64,000 nt of DNA from Salipaludibacillus sp. CUR1. Its GTDB lineage: Bacteria > Bacillota > Bacilli > Bacillales > Salisediminibacteriaceae. The stretch is from contig NZ_JAIWPE010000025.1 of assembly GCF_021028955.1 (NCBI RefSeq), forward strand, positions 96,859 through 160,858, in the 5' to 3' direction. A model generated the notes under the pieces. That model saw only the letters and a list, made by a program, of their open reading frames with translations, was not told where the DNA came from and searched no databases. Below are positions 1-8,832 of this stretch, in pieces (positions within the stretch are counted from its first letter, which is position 1; each line of letters begins with the position of its first letter). The position numbers were made by a program, and so were the translations under genes.

Positions 1-1
1 G

Positions 2-127
2 AAGTTTCAGGACATCTGGGAGAAGAACACGGGCGGTAAAGTTACCCTTTTAGAGAAAGAGGACCATAACCGTGTCTTATACAGCCCTCTGTTCCTTGAA
101 GAGGTCGGGCAAACGATTAAGTCTTAA
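2..127 (+). CDS. C-terminal end of an unidentified protein (partial)
   Basis: An open frame enters from the left edge and ends at a TAA at 125-127, giving about 41 residues that end in GQTIKS. The stretch is hydrophilic, with no membrane segment and no motif that I recognise. It converges on the oxidoreductase gene that ends at 141, and only 13 bases separate the two stop codons, so this end is probably a true gene terminus. The function cannot be judged from this fragment. The 5' part lies outside the window. Confidence 0.55.
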   Translation, partial: KFQDIWEKNTGGKVTLLEKEDHNRVLYSPLFLEEVGQTIKS

Positions 128-140
128 CTGCTTGCAAATT

Positions 141-1370
141 TTATACTCTTCTTTTTTGGAATACTTCAGTTCCGTTTTTTAAAACAGTCAGAAAAAGAGA
201 CAGCAGAGGCGAAAAGGCAGGTTTTGGCCTTTTCCCTTTTCCAATTCTCGCCAGTTGCTGGCTGTACCATGTTAATTCAAGCATGGCATGGTCATCCAAC
301 AATGAAATTCCTGTCTTTTTCTGAGTTAAAGTAAGCTTCTGTAATTTATTTTCTTTAAGCAATTGAGGAAGTGCCGGATAGACAGCCATCGGGCGTGCAA
401 TTCCGATAAAGTCTGTTTTTCCGCGAAATAATGCTTCCTCCATCCCCTCTTTAGTTCTAAAACCGCCTGTTACTGCGATCGGCACATCTGTCTCTTTTTT
501 CAGCCGTTCTGCGTACTCAATAAAGTAAGCTTCCCTTTTGGCTGTTAACGGCTTTATATTCCTGCCGGTCATTTCAGGTTTTTCATACGTTCCGCCTGAT
601 ATTTCAATGAGGTCCGTCCCCATGTCTGCCAGCTCTTTTATAACATACAACGACTCGTGTTCCGAAAAACCGGATTTAATGAAATCAGCGCTGTTTATTT
701 TAACACTGACTGGAAAACCTTCTCCGGTTTCAGCGCGCACAGCTTTATATATTTCCTGCAGAAATCTGAAACGGTTTTTGATGGAGCCTCCCCACTCATC
801 TGTTCTCCGGTTATGTTTATTGGATAAAAACTGGCTCACTAAGTAGCCGTGAGCAGCGTGTATCTGAACACCTGAGAAGCCGGCATTTTGGGCTAAACGG
901 GCAGTTTCGGCAAACTTTTTTATTATCGCTGTAATTTCTTCGCCTGTTAGGGCCCGGCATTTTGGAAAGAATTTTTGAAGTGAGGGGTCAAATGGAACAG
1001 CGGAAGGGGCTACGGCTTCGTCAACTACTCCTTTAAAGACTTGTTTGCCTGGATGATTAATTTGCATCCATAACTGAGTGCCATTTTCAGTCCCTGCTTC
1101 TGCCCATTTTTTGAAAAGCGTTAAATGCCGGTCATTTTCAAGCACGACATTCCGTGGTTCTCCTAACACTTTTCGGTCAACCATAACGTTACCCGTGACA
1201 AGAACTCCCGCTCCACCCCTGGCCCAGGTTCGGTAGAGCCGTATCAGTTTGTCAGAAGGCAAATTGTCTTTTGTGGCTAATGCTTCACTCATCGCCGATT
1301 TAAAAATCCGGTTCTTTATTATTATATTCTTTAGTGGATAGGGCTGAAATAAAAGAGATGGTTTGTTCAT
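141..1370 (-). CDS. NADH:flavin oxidoreductase, old yellow enzyme family
   Basis: A 409-residue FMN-dependent ene-reductase-type TIM barrel. Seen in sequence: the N-terminal barrel opening (FQPYPLKNIIIKNRIFKS), an active-site-like INHPGKQ segment, and the family hallmark HAAHGYLVSQFLS, followed by the typical NRRTDEWGGS loop. A C-terminal GIARP segment corresponds to the flavin phosphate-binding strand. Family members reduce activated alkenes, or act as NADH oxidases or dienoyl-CoA-reductase-like enzymes. This protein lacks the C-terminal Fe-S and FAD domains of the long 2,4-dienoyl-CoA reductases, so it is a single-domain member like B. subtilis YqiG. It appears monocistronic and probably cytosolic. 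The physiological substrate cannot be inferred. Confidence 0.9.
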   Translation of the reverse strand: MNKPSLLFQPYPLKNIIIKNRIFKSAMSEALATKDNLPSDKLIRLYRTWARGGAGVLVTGNVMVDRKVLGEPRNVVLENDRHLTLFKKWAEAGTENGTQLWMQINHPGKQVFKGVVDEAVAPSAVPFDPSLQKFFPKCRALTGEEITAIIKKFAETARLAQNAGFSGVQIHAAHGYLVSQFLSNKHNRRTDEWGGSIKNRFRFLQEIYKAVRAETGEGFPVSVKINSADFIKSGFSEHESLYVIKELADMGTDLIEISGGTYEKPEMTGRNIKPLTAKREAYFIEYAERLKKETDVPIAVTGGFRTKEGMEEALFRGKTDFIGIARPMAVYPALPQLLKENKLQKLTLTQKKTGISLLDDHAMLELTWYSQQLARIGKGKRPKPAFSPLLSLFLTVLKNGTEVFQKRRV

Positions 1371-1419
1371 AAGCCGCTCCTTTAGGATTTTTCATGGTAA
1401 TATTGTTTCTTTAAGACGC

Positions 1420-2463
1420 TTATATTAAATGATTTATTCCTTCAACACCGGATACTTTTCCTCTGATTTTTTTAATTCTTAACCGCTCTCCTTTCAGCCA
1501 GTCTGAGAAAGAAATGATTACTGGGAGAGCGTTCAGACCGACACCTGCAGTTACCTCAAGAAGCTTAGTATCATACAGAGCTGTGTGAATCGTTCCGGAC
1601 CAGTTTCCATAGTCGCTTTTCCCGACACCGTAAACCGATTCATTTAAAAAACTGAAAATATCCCTTCTGGAAGGCGTTTGGCTTATAAAACCCTGCAGCC
1701 GAAGAAGACGCTCTTTTGATTCGGATATTTTATACCGATTCTCCTTTTGCCTGGAAGGAGTCTGAAAATGGTTAGTACAGGCCCCCTTCTCACTCTCAAA
1801 AACGGTCACTCCCAGCGATGAGCCTTCTACGAGTGCCCGGTCCCCATGTCTGTCTGCTAAAGAATAATTAAAAGCGTGCCTGTGCGGAACTTCTTTAAGC
1901 AGGGCGATCGCTTCCTGGACAGTGGCGCATGAGTCAAGAATAAACCGTGCAATAGACGTACATATAAATCCATCTTCAGGCCTTAGCCGGTTAACAAAAT
2001 GATAGCCTGCCGCCAGACCTTTTTCATTCATTCCGTCCATTCTCCCGATCATTCGCTGGGCAAAGCCGATATGGGCATAACCTTTTACAGGCTGCCAGAG
2101 TAAAAAACGGCCATCATAGGTTTTTGGATGATAATCGTAATTCCGGGCGTAAATCCCCCCGCTCATTATCGCGCTGCAGCCTGATTTTTTCCAGCTTTGC
2201 TGGTACCCGGCATATTCATGATAAACATCTTCTGTTCTCCATCCTAACCCATCTGCTAACCCTTCAATCTCATCAATGAGAGAAGGTGAAAACGCCTTAA
2301 TATATGATTTTGCTTCTGTTAAATCCGTTGTATATTTCCTGATAGATTTCCTGCGTCTTTTAGTGTGTTTATTAAACAGAGCGGTTTTTTTCATCGCTTC
2401 ACCCTGTTTTAGGCCGAAAACGTAAGGATCTCCCCGGCCTTCCACCACATCCACTTCTATCAT
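1420..2463 (-). CDS. C45-family acyltransferase / linear amide hydrolase
   Basis: Resembles the acyl-CoA:6-aminopenicillanic acid acyltransferase (peptidase family C45) group of N-terminal-nucleophile hydrolases. In this family a precursor cleaves itself so that an internal cysteine becomes the new N-terminal nucleophile. The candidate is C96 in KSGCSAIM, followed by the family-typical GGIYARNYDYHP loop that binds the substrate carboxylate. I chose ATG at 2463 (347 residues) because AAAGGAG lies 11 bases upstream. A TTG start at 2493 would add 10 residues but has no good ribosome binding site. Bacterial relatives are mostly uncharacterised and may hydrolyse amide bonds such as N-acyl amino acids. 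It follows nrdG with about 110 bases between and is probably separate from that operon. Confidence 0.85.
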   Translation of the reverse strand: MIEVDVVEGRGDPYVFGLKQGEAMKKTALFNKHTKRRRKSIRKYTTDLTEAKSYIKAFSPSLIDEIEGLADGLGWRTEDVYHEYAGYQQSWKKSGCSAIMSGGIYARNYDYHPKTYDGRFLLWQPVKGYAHIGFAQRMIGRMDGMNEKGLAAGYHFVNRLRPEDGFICTSIARFILDSCATVQEAIALLKEVPHRHAFNYSLADRHGDRALVEGSSLGVTVFESEKGACTNHFQTPSRQKENRYKISESKERLLRLQGFISQTPSRRDIFSFLNESVYGVGKSDYGNWSGTIHTALYDTKLLEVTAGVGLNALPVIISFSDWLKGERLRIKKIRGKVSGVEGINHLI

Positions 2464-2573
2464 TAACTCCACGGCTCCTTTATCAGCTTCCAAAGTCTTC
2501 TCTGTCCATTATACTAATAATTTCATATAAGCTGAAAAGAACCGCTTAGTACAAATAGAAAGCCGGGGTTTTA

Positions 2574-3062
2574 TTACCGTCCGGCTTTGCTTTCTGCTCT
2601 ATAATCTGTTTTTTTATTCAAATAAAGAATCCGCTGATTGGAACTTCCACGGAAATCTAAAGTAATGTCTCTCAGATGATCTTTATAAGGTCCGTCTACA
2701 AGCACATCAATATAAAATAAAAGCCTCTTTTGATTTTCATTTCCAAATTTCAAAATCCATTCAAGATGATAACCAGTATAGCACCAGATGTTTTTATCTC
2801 TTGCTTTTAGGGTTTCAGCCAAAGGAAGAAGGGCTTCAGCCTGGAAAAACGGTTCCCCGCCAGAAAATGTCACGTCGTTCATCTTGTTTTTTTTTATTTC
2901 AGTTAACACTTCTTCAAGAGAGAAAACTTTGCCATTATTATAATTCCAGCTCTCCGGATTATGGCAGCCTTCACACTTATGAGGGCATCCAGAAAAGAAA
3001 ATAACCGTTCTTAAACCTTCACCGTCTGTGATAGAATCTCTTTCAATTGATAAAATTCTCAT
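2574..3062 (-). CDS. nrdG: anaerobic ribonucleotide reductase activating protein NrdG
   Basis: A radical-SAM enzyme that places the glycyl radical on NrdD under anoxia, using a 4Fe-4S cluster and S-adenosylmethionine. The cluster ligands are C26, C30 and C33 in the CX3CX2C motif SGCPHKCEGC, followed by HNPESW. A GGEP motif (SGGEPF), which contacts SAM, is also present. At 162 residues it has the usual compact NrdG size. Its start overlaps the nrdD stop by 4 bases, so the pair is translationally coupled. It is the last gene of the nrdA-nrdB-nrdD-nrdG operon. A weak inverted repeat (GCCGG/CCGGC) at the stop codon could help end transcription, but it lacks a clear T-tract. Confidence 0.95.
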   Translation of the reverse strand: MRILSIERDSITDGEGLRTVIFFSGCPHKCEGCHNPESWNYNNGKVFSLEEVLTEIKKNKMNDVTFSGGEPFFQAEALLPLAETLKARDKNIWCYTGYHLEWILKFGNENQKRLLFYIDVLVDGPYKDHLRDITLDFRGSSNQRILYLNKKTDYRAESKAGR

Positions 3063-4909
3063 AGGGAATGTCTCACTCTGTCCGATTCTTCGTGCCGTTT
3101 AGCATTATTCCACTTTTTCATATCTCCGACAAGGTAGCCTGTAATCCGCCGTATAATCCGCAGCTTATTTTTGTCTGTTTCCCCGCAAGCAGGACAAGAG
3201 TTCTGAATCTCTCCCTGAAACCCGCATTGGAGACATTCGTCAACCGGATGATTAATTGATCCATAACCAATCCCTGACTGTTTCATTAAGTTAATAATTT
3301 GGATTAACGCCTTATGATTTGCAGCCGCTTTCCCATCTACTTCTGCATAAGTGATATGACCTGCCTCGCATAACTCATGAAAGGGAGCTTCGACCTTAAT
3401 CTTCTCGTAAATGGAAACAGGAAAGCCAACCGGCACATGAAATGAATTTGTATAATATTCTTTGTCGGTAACTCCTATAATACTTCCATAATCCTCTCTG
3501 TCACGGTAAACAAATTTTCCGGATAAGCCTTCAGCCGGAGTAGCAATAACCCCAAAATTCATGTTACGGGATTTTGCTTCTCTATCTATTTGCTCTTTCA
3601 TCCGGCTAATAATTTTCTGGCCCAGTTTCCAAGCCTTTTCAGATTCTCCGTGATGATTGCCTGTCAATAAAGTGAGTGTTTCAGCTAACCCGATAAAACC
3701 GACACTCAAAGTCCCTTGCTTAATAACTTCTTCAACTTTTTCAACAGAGTTTAATTCCTCTCCACCTCTCCAGACACCCTGAGAGTATAGAAAAGGGAAT
3801 TCATTCGCTTTCTTATTCCTTTGATAATTATATCGTTCAACTAACTGGATAATCGCCACATTCACAGCTTCCTGCAATTTAACCCAAAAGATATTCTGTT
3901 TTTTTTCTGCCAGCAGGGCTATGCGTACGAGATTAATTGTAGAAAAGGAGAGATTGCCTCTGCCAAGAGAAGTTTCTTCGCCATGCTTATTGGCCATAAC
4001 TCGTGTCCGGCAGCCCATGTAGGCAACCTCACTTTCCGGCGTGCCATTTAGATAGCATGAATTAAAGGGGGCATCCAGAAAGCTGAAATTTGGGAAAAGT
4101 CTGCGGCTGGTTGTTTGCACAGCTTGGAGAAAAAGATCATAGTTGGGATCTTCCTCTGTTCCATTAATACCATCCTTAACTTTGAAAATTTGAATCGGGA
4201 AAATGGGTGTTTCTCCATTACCCAGGCCTTTTCTGGTTGCTCTTAACAGCTCTACTGTCAGCAACCTGCCTTCCGGTGATGTGTCTGTCCCATAATTTAT
4301 TGACACAAATGGGACCTGTCCCCCTCCTCTGGAATGCATACTGTTGGAATTATGAATAAAAGCTTCACATGCCTGAAAAGTTTCTTTTCTTGTCAGTTCC
4401 CACGCATAATCGCTCAGCTGATTAAAATTTTGAAAAGAGGACCGGTGGCTGTTAATCAGCGTTTTTTCTATATTTTCATATGATCTGCGGACATAGGGCG
4501 CTAAATCATAGTCAAATTTTTGATACGACTGGCCCCCATGCTGGTTATTCTGGTTTGACTGTACAATAATCGAGGTTAAAGCCATAGCTGTTAGAATTGA
4601 TTTGGGCGGCCTGATCCACCCGTGGCCTGTATAAAAACCATTCCGCAGTAATTTATCCAAAGGAATTTGCGAACAAGTGGTTGTTCCTGTTGGATAAAAG
4701 TCTTTATCATGGATATACAGAATATTATCATCTTGTGCTTTTTTTACTGCTGGAGACAGTAAAAATGTATCTGTATACCACCTTGAAGCTGCCGAGGCAA
4801 AGTGGTTCATCTTCCCTAACGGAGACAGACCATCTACATTTGCATTTTCCTGCAGCGCTTCACTATTCGCCTGTTCAATACCTTGTAATTCATCGATTAA
4901 CTCCCTCAT
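3059..4909 (-). CDS. nrdD: class III (anaerobic) ribonucleoside-triphosphate reductase NrdD
   Basis: Oxygen-sensitive glycyl-radical enzyme that reduces ribonucleoside triphosphates to deoxyribonucleotides, with formate as the usual reductant. The C-terminus shows a four-cysteine zinc site (CLQCG followed by CPACG) and the radical loop RRITGYL, with the radical glycine at G591. The catalytic barrel is complete, including the conserved HNSNSMHSRGGGQVPF segment. At 616 residues it is shorter than E. coli NrdD (712). The N-terminus starts directly in the core (RELIDELQGIE), so the ATP-cone that senses dATP appears to be missing. The gene lies 19 bases after nrdB and overlaps nrdG, all downstream of a cobalamin riboswitch. 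Confidence 0.95.
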   Translation of the reverse strand: MRELIDELQGIEQANSEALQENANVDGLSPLGKMNHFASAASRWYTDTFLLSPAVKKAQDDNILYIHDKDFYPTGTTTCSQIPLDKLLRNGFYTGHGWIRPPKSILTAMALTSIIVQSNQNNQHGGQSYQKFDYDLAPYVRRSYENIEKTLINSHRSSFQNFNQLSDYAWELTRKETFQACEAFIHNSNSMHSRGGGQVPFVSINYGTDTSPEGRLLTVELLRATRKGLGNGETPIFPIQIFKVKDGINGTEEDPNYDLFLQAVQTTSRRLFPNFSFLDAPFNSCYLNGTPESEVAYMGCRTRVMANKHGEETSLGRGNLSFSTINLVRIALLAEKKQNIFWVKLQEAVNVAIIQLVERYNYQRNKKANEFPFLYSQGVWRGGEELNSVEKVEEVIKQGTLSVGFIGLAETLTLLTGNHHGESEKAWKLGQKIISRMKEQIDREAKSRNMNFGVIATPAEGLSGKFVYRDREDYGSIIGVTDKEYYTNSFHVPVGFPVSIYEKIKVEAPFHELCEAGHITYAEVDGKAAANHKALIQIINLMKQSGIGYGSINHPVDECLQCGFQGEIQNSCPACGETDKNKLRIIRRITGYLVGDMKKWNNAKRHEESDRVRHSL

Positions 4910-4928
4910 TTTTTTCCCCCTCTTCTAC

Positions 4929-5966
4929 CTATAAGTCATCGAATCCGTTTTCCTCAGACACTTTCGTATACTGTCTGGACTTTTGTTCAAAAAAGTCTGT
5001 CTTTCCCTGATTCACATCTTCGTACACCTTAATCCATTTCATCGGATTTGTTCTGTAGCCTTCAAACGGCCTCTCGACTCCAAGCTCATTCACACGTTTA
5101 TTTGCCATAAATTTAATGTACGCTTCCAAATCTGAAATGGGAATTTCCGGAATTCTGTCACCTATAATGTATTTCGCCCACTTAATTTCCAGTTCAGCTG
5201 CTTTTACAAAGGTTTCCTGCACAAATTTATCATTTTCTTCAGTCTGAAGTTCTGGACACTCCTTACGCAGTTCCTTAAAAATATTGGCAAACAAATAGAC
5301 ATGGAGCTGTTCATCCCTGTTTATATAGTTGATCATTGTTGAAGTAGAGACCATTTTCTGATTCTTTGCAAGATAATAAAAGAAACTGAACCCTGAATAA
5401 AAATTAAGTCCTTCCAATATCACATCGTATACAATAGATTCTAAAAGTGTCTGAGGAGTCGGGTTATTAACAAAAGATTCATAACCTTCAGCAATAAAGT
5501 CATTTCTTTCCCTTAAAACAGGATCGTGCTTCCAGTATTCAAATATCTCATCTTGTTCATCCTTATTGACAAGGCTTGATAAAACATAAGAGTAACTTTG
5601 GTTATGCACTACTTCCTGGAATGCTAATACAGTCATTAAGGCATTTAAGCTGGAATCGGTTAGATATTTTGACACGTGCATCGCATAGTCTGTCTGAATG
5701 CTGTCTAAAAAAGCGAGCAGTCCAATTATTTTTTTAAAAGCGTCTTCCTCCGTTTCAGTTAGTGAAGAGAATTGTTTTATATCTGAACTCATATTAATTT
5801 CGAAGGGTGTCCAAAAATTCCCGAGCATATTTTTATATAAAGGATATGCCCATGAAAATCTCACGTCATCCCAGTTTAAAACATTGGAGCTTCTGCCTGA
5901 AATAATTCCTGTACTCGCATTTGGTGCTGATACATCGTAAAGTTTTCTTTCTGTTAACTTTGCCAT
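4929..5966 (-). CDS. nrdB: class I ribonucleotide reductase beta subunit
   Basis: Ferritin-like radical-generating subunit of the oxygen-dependent RNR. Metal ligands and the radical site can be placed by comparison with E. coli NrdB. D88 lies in FLDSIQ. E118, H121 and Y125 lie in FQEVVHNQSYSY, where Y125 matches the stable tyrosyl radical Y122. A later helix carries RDEQLH. The C-terminal tail is acidic, as needed for docking to the alpha subunit. At 345 residues the length is normal. The ribosome binding site AAAGGAGG is strong. The gene sits 27 bases after nrdA. No nrdI or nrdH lies nearby, which favours an Ia-like over an Ib system, although the metal cannot be read from sequence. Confidence 0.94.
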   Translation of the reverse strand: MAKLTERKLYDVSAPNASTGIISGRSSNVLNWDDVRFSWAYPLYKNMLGNFWTPFEINMSSDIKQFSSLTETEEDAFKKIIGLLAFLDSIQTDYAMHVSKYLTDSSLNALMTVLAFQEVVHNQSYSYVLSSLVNKDEQDEIFEYWKHDPVLRERNDFIAEGYESFVNNPTPQTLLESIVYDVILEGLNFYSGFSFFYYLAKNQKMVSTSTMINYINRDEQLHVYLFANIFKELRKECPELQTEENDKFVQETFVKAAELEIKWAKYIIGDRIPEIPISDLEAYIKFMANKRVNELGVERPFEGYRTNPMKWIKVYEDVNQGKTDFFEQKSRQYTKVSEENGFDDL

Positions 5967-5992
5967 TTATATTTCCTCCTTTGTGTTAGTCA

Positions 5993-8200
5993 TTAGCTTG
6001 AGCAGCTTTCGCAGTCCTCCAGATCAGCAGAGGTGGACCGGACGTAATAGGTCGTCTTTAAATCATTCTTCCATGCGCTCATATGCAGGTCTAACAGTTC
6101 TTTTGCTTTAATTGCATGATTGACATATAAATTAAATGAAACAGATTGGTCAATATGTTTCTGCCTGGCTCCGTTCTGGGAAATGCTCCAGTGCTGGTCA
6201 ATCGTATGTGCCGGTTTGTAGTACCAGGTGGTTTCACTATTAATATCCGGGGCGGTAACCGGTATTTTGTAATTTTTCTTTTCTTCTGCGTATTCTTTTT
6301 TAAACACTGGATCAATTGAGGCTGTAGAACCAGCTATTAATGACGTGCTGGAATTTGGGGCCACAGCCATAAGATAACCATTCCGGAGACCGTGTTTCTG
6401 AACGTCTTCCTTGAGGGCTGTCCAGCGCCTGCTGTTGTATCCTCTTTGTTTGAAATACGTGCCTGTTTCATAATCAGATCCTTTAAAGACCTTATAAGCG
6501 CTTTTTTCTTTCGCTAATTTCATGCTTGCCTTTAAGGTGTAAAAATGAATATCCTCATACAAACGGTCAGCAAAAGCTGTTGCCTCAGCAGATTCCCAGC
6601 GGATATTTTTTAACGCGAGTAAATGGTGCCAGCCGAACGTTCCTAAACCGATGGCGCGGTACTTTTCATTCGTTGCTTTTGCTTGCGGCACTTCAATTGT
6701 ATTAAGGTCAATGACATTATCAAGCATACGAACCTGGATAGTAATTAACCGTTCCAGCACGTCGTCCGTTACAGCTTTCGCCAGGGAGACAGAGCTCAAA
6801 TTACAAACAACAAAATCACCAGGATGTTTTCTGATTACAATTTCCCCGTCACTTACCTTTTCTTCTTTAACCACGGTCGGACTCATATTCTGCATAATTT
6901 CTGTACATAAATTTGAAGAATAAATCATGCCTTTATGCTTATTTGGGTTCATTCTGTTTACTGTATCTCTGTAGAACATATATGGTGTTCCTGTCTCAAG
7001 TTGTGAAACCATAATTCTTTTCATAATGTCGATTGCGGGTACTTTTACCGATGTAAGGGTTTCATCGTTGATGCATGCTTCATATTTTTCACGGAAGCTC
7101 CCCCTGCCTTTTTCTTCGTCATAATAGTCTTCAAGGGAAAAGCCTTTCTTTTGCCGTATTTCGTGAGGATCAAACAAATGCCACTCTTCTCTGAGTTCCA
7201 CTTTTTCCATAAACAGATCAGGCAGACAGACACCAGTAAAAAGATCATGTGTCCGTTGTCTTTCATCGCCATTATTTAATTTAGCATCTAAAAAAGAAAA
7301 AATATCTTTATGCCAGACATCCAGGTAAACGGCGGCTGCTCCTTGTCTTTGTCCAAGCTGATCGACACTTACGGCTGTGTTGTTTAACTGCTTCATCCAT
7401 GGCAGAACGCCGGATGATGTGCCTTCAAACCCCTTGATTGACGAACCCCTTGCCCGTATTTTCCCTAAATAAAGGCCGAGTCCCCCGCCATTTTTGCTAA
7501 TCGTAGCAGCGTCAGTATTACTGTCGAATATTCCACGCAAGCTGTCATCTACCGTATCAATAAAACAGCTTGATAATTGCCCGTGAGTTTTTCCCGCATT
7601 GGCTAACGTAGGAGTCGCCACGGTCATATATAAATTGGACAATGCCCAGTATGCTTCTTTTACAAGACTCAGCCGTTCCTCTTTTTGTTCATTCAGCATC
7701 AGCGTCATGCTGATCACCATAAATCGTTCCTGAGGGAGTTCGAGAAGTTTTCCATCATGAGCTTTGGCAAGGTAACGGTCAGCAAGGGTTTTCAGCCCTA
7801 TGTAAGTAAACTGTTTGTCCCTGGATTCATCGAGCCACTTTTCCATCGCCATCAAGTCACTTTCTGAGTATGCTTCGATTAAGTCCTTACGGTATAGACC
7901 GCGGCTGGTTAATAGGGTAATTAATTCGCCGAACCGCTCGTAAGCAGGTATTCCTCGCGTATCTCCCACCTGTTTTTTTAATTTTTCACTAAAAAGATCT
8001 GCGGCTACAAACGTCCAGTCCGGCTCCTCAATTGTTAATTGGTCCAAAGCGGATGAAATGAGGGAGGATATCGGGTTTTCCACTTCATTAACAGCCTCAA
8101 GTCTCTTTTTAAAAGGGGGCCAGTTTAAATGGGGAAACCTTGTTTCCAGTTCTCCTGCTAACGTTGATAAATTGTCTTTCTTTAAAGTAAATGCGGTCAT
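5993..8200 (-). CDS. nrdA: class I ribonucleotide reductase alpha (catalytic) subunit
   Basis: Large subunit that converts ribonucleoside diphosphates to deoxy forms using the radical passed from NrdB. Visible motifs: the substrate-site cysteine in GQLSSCF, the GTPYMFYRD and SNLCTEI catalytic segments, the APNSSTS phosphate loop and a C-terminal redox pair in CESCSS that re-reduces the active site. I chose ATG at 8200 (735 residues) because GAAAGGATG lies at proper spacing. Upstream candidate starts at 8209 and a TTG at 8230 are poorly placed. The N-terminus before the catalytic core is too short and diverged for an intact ATP-cone, so dATP overall-activity control is probably absent. First gene of the operon, directly behind the B12 riboswitch. 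Confidence 0.94.
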   Translation of the reverse strand: MTAFTLKKDNLSTLAGELETRFPHLNWPPFKKRLEAVNEVENPISSLISSALDQLTIEEPDWTFVAADLFSEKLKKQVGDTRGIPAYERFGELITLLTSRGLYRKDLIEAYSESDLMAMEKWLDESRDKQFTYIGLKTLADRYLAKAHDGKLLELPQERFMVISMTLMLNEQKEERLSLVKEAYWALSNLYMTVATPTLANAGKTHGQLSSCFIDTVDDSLRGIFDSNTDAATISKNGGGLGLYLGKIRARGSSIKGFEGTSSGVLPWMKQLNNTAVSVDQLGQRQGAAAVYLDVWHKDIFSFLDAKLNNGDERQRTHDLFTGVCLPDLFMEKVELREEWHLFDPHEIRQKKGFSLEDYYDEEKGRGSFREKYEACINDETLTSVKVPAIDIMKRIMVSQLETGTPYMFYRDTVNRMNPNKHKGMIYSSNLCTEIMQNMSPTVVKEEKVSDGEIVIRKHPGDFVVCNLSSVSLAKAVTDDVLERLITIQVRMLDNVIDLNTIEVPQAKATNEKYRAIGLGTFGWHHLLALKNIRWESAEATAFADRLYEDIHFYTLKASMKLAKEKSAYKVFKGSDYETGTYFKQRGYNSRRWTALKEDVQKHGLRNGYLMAVAPNSSTSLIAGSTASIDPVFKKEYAEEKKNYKIPVTAPDINSETTWYYKPAHTIDQHWSISQNGARQKHIDQSVSFNLYVNHAIKAKELLDLHMSAWKNDLKTTYYVRSTSADLEDCESCSS

Positions 8201-8324
8201 TGTTGTCATCCTTTCGATTTTATTAATCAAATAAAATAGCTTAGCCCCAAGTTTTAAAGGGATGCAATGGCCTTTTTGTCACCTTTTAACCCTTTAACTT
8301 AGGAACATTTTCAAAGTACAAAAA

Positions 8325-8349
8325 AGCCTTCCCTTGGAAAGGGAAGGCT
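8325..8349 (-). terminator. riboswitch-linked intrinsic terminator before nrdA
   Basis: An 11-bp GC-rich hairpin (AGCCTTCCCTT paired with AAGGGAAGGCT) is followed on the minus strand by TTTTTTG. It lies between the cobalamin aptamer and nrdA. This is the arrangement expected if B12 binding ends transcription before the ribonucleotide reductase genes. Roughly 120 bases separate it from the nrdA start. Confidence 0.88.
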
Positions 8350-8461
8350 GAAAAACGGCAGAATGAGGCGTAAGACGACTGCCTCTTCACTTGCAAGTGA
8401 TCTAAATATTGGCAGCCTGCCGTTTCTCACACTCAACCCCCGAAGGTCAGAAACTACAGAA

Positions 8462-8636
8462 AACAGGCAGGTCTCCTGACTTGTGCTTCTTCCTACTTTG
8501 AGCCTTCCCGTATAAGCGCCATCATCCGATAACTTTCTTATACAGTGGCAATCTCATTTCGTCCACACTTACAGTTGCGGGGACAGTTCCGGCTTTTAAC
8601 CGGATTCCCTTTTAAGCTTGCACGGCAAGCACCTGA
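8462..8636 (-). promoter_or_regulatory. cobalamin (adenosylcobalamin) riboswitch
   Basis: On the minus strand the leader contains the full B12 aptamer signature in order: CAGGTGC, GGGAATCCGG, CCCCGCAACTGTAA, GCCACTG, and the B12 box AGTCAGGAGACCTGCC at 8466-8481. A strong terminator follows at 8325-8349, and nrdA comes next. B12 elements usually lower expression when coenzyme B12 is plentiful. All four downstream genes encode B12-independent ribonucleotide reductases, so the logic suggests that a B12-dependent class II enzyme (NrdJ) is encoded elsewhere and takes over when B12 is present. That last step is inference. Confidence 0.95.
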
Positions 8637-8656
8637 TTTCCACAAATATTGAATTA

Positions 8657-8704
8657 AACACAATATATAGATGAGATAATTACTTTCAAACTATATAATG
8701 TACT
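8657..8704 (-). promoter_or_regulatory. nrd promoter with two NrdR-box-like repeats
   Basis: Read on the minus strand, a plausible promoter is TTGAAA (8684-8689), a 16-base spacer and TATATT (8662-8667). Two 16-bp elements overlap it. CATCTATATATTGTGT (8658-8673) matches the NrdR box consensus ACACWATATMTTGTGT at 13 of 16 positions by my count. A weaker copy lies at 8688-8703, about three helical turns away. NrdR is the zinc-ATP-cone repressor of RNR genes and binds such tandem boxes. The second box is poor, so the pairing is tentative. Confidence 0.5.
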
Positions 8705-8832
8705 AAAAGCATAACGTCATTTTTTAAAAGATGCAATGGTTAATAGAAAAAAATGTTCCTTGAATATTCCCTCTATCTCTAGTAAAATACCTGAATTGTG
8801 AGTGAAAAGTACGCTGAAAGGAGTAATGAGTT

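Noticed and set aside
2558..2590. Terminator at the nrdG stop codon
   Set aside because: An 8-bp GCCGG-type stem exists, but it overlaps the stop codon and has no T-tract, so it was not listed as a feature.
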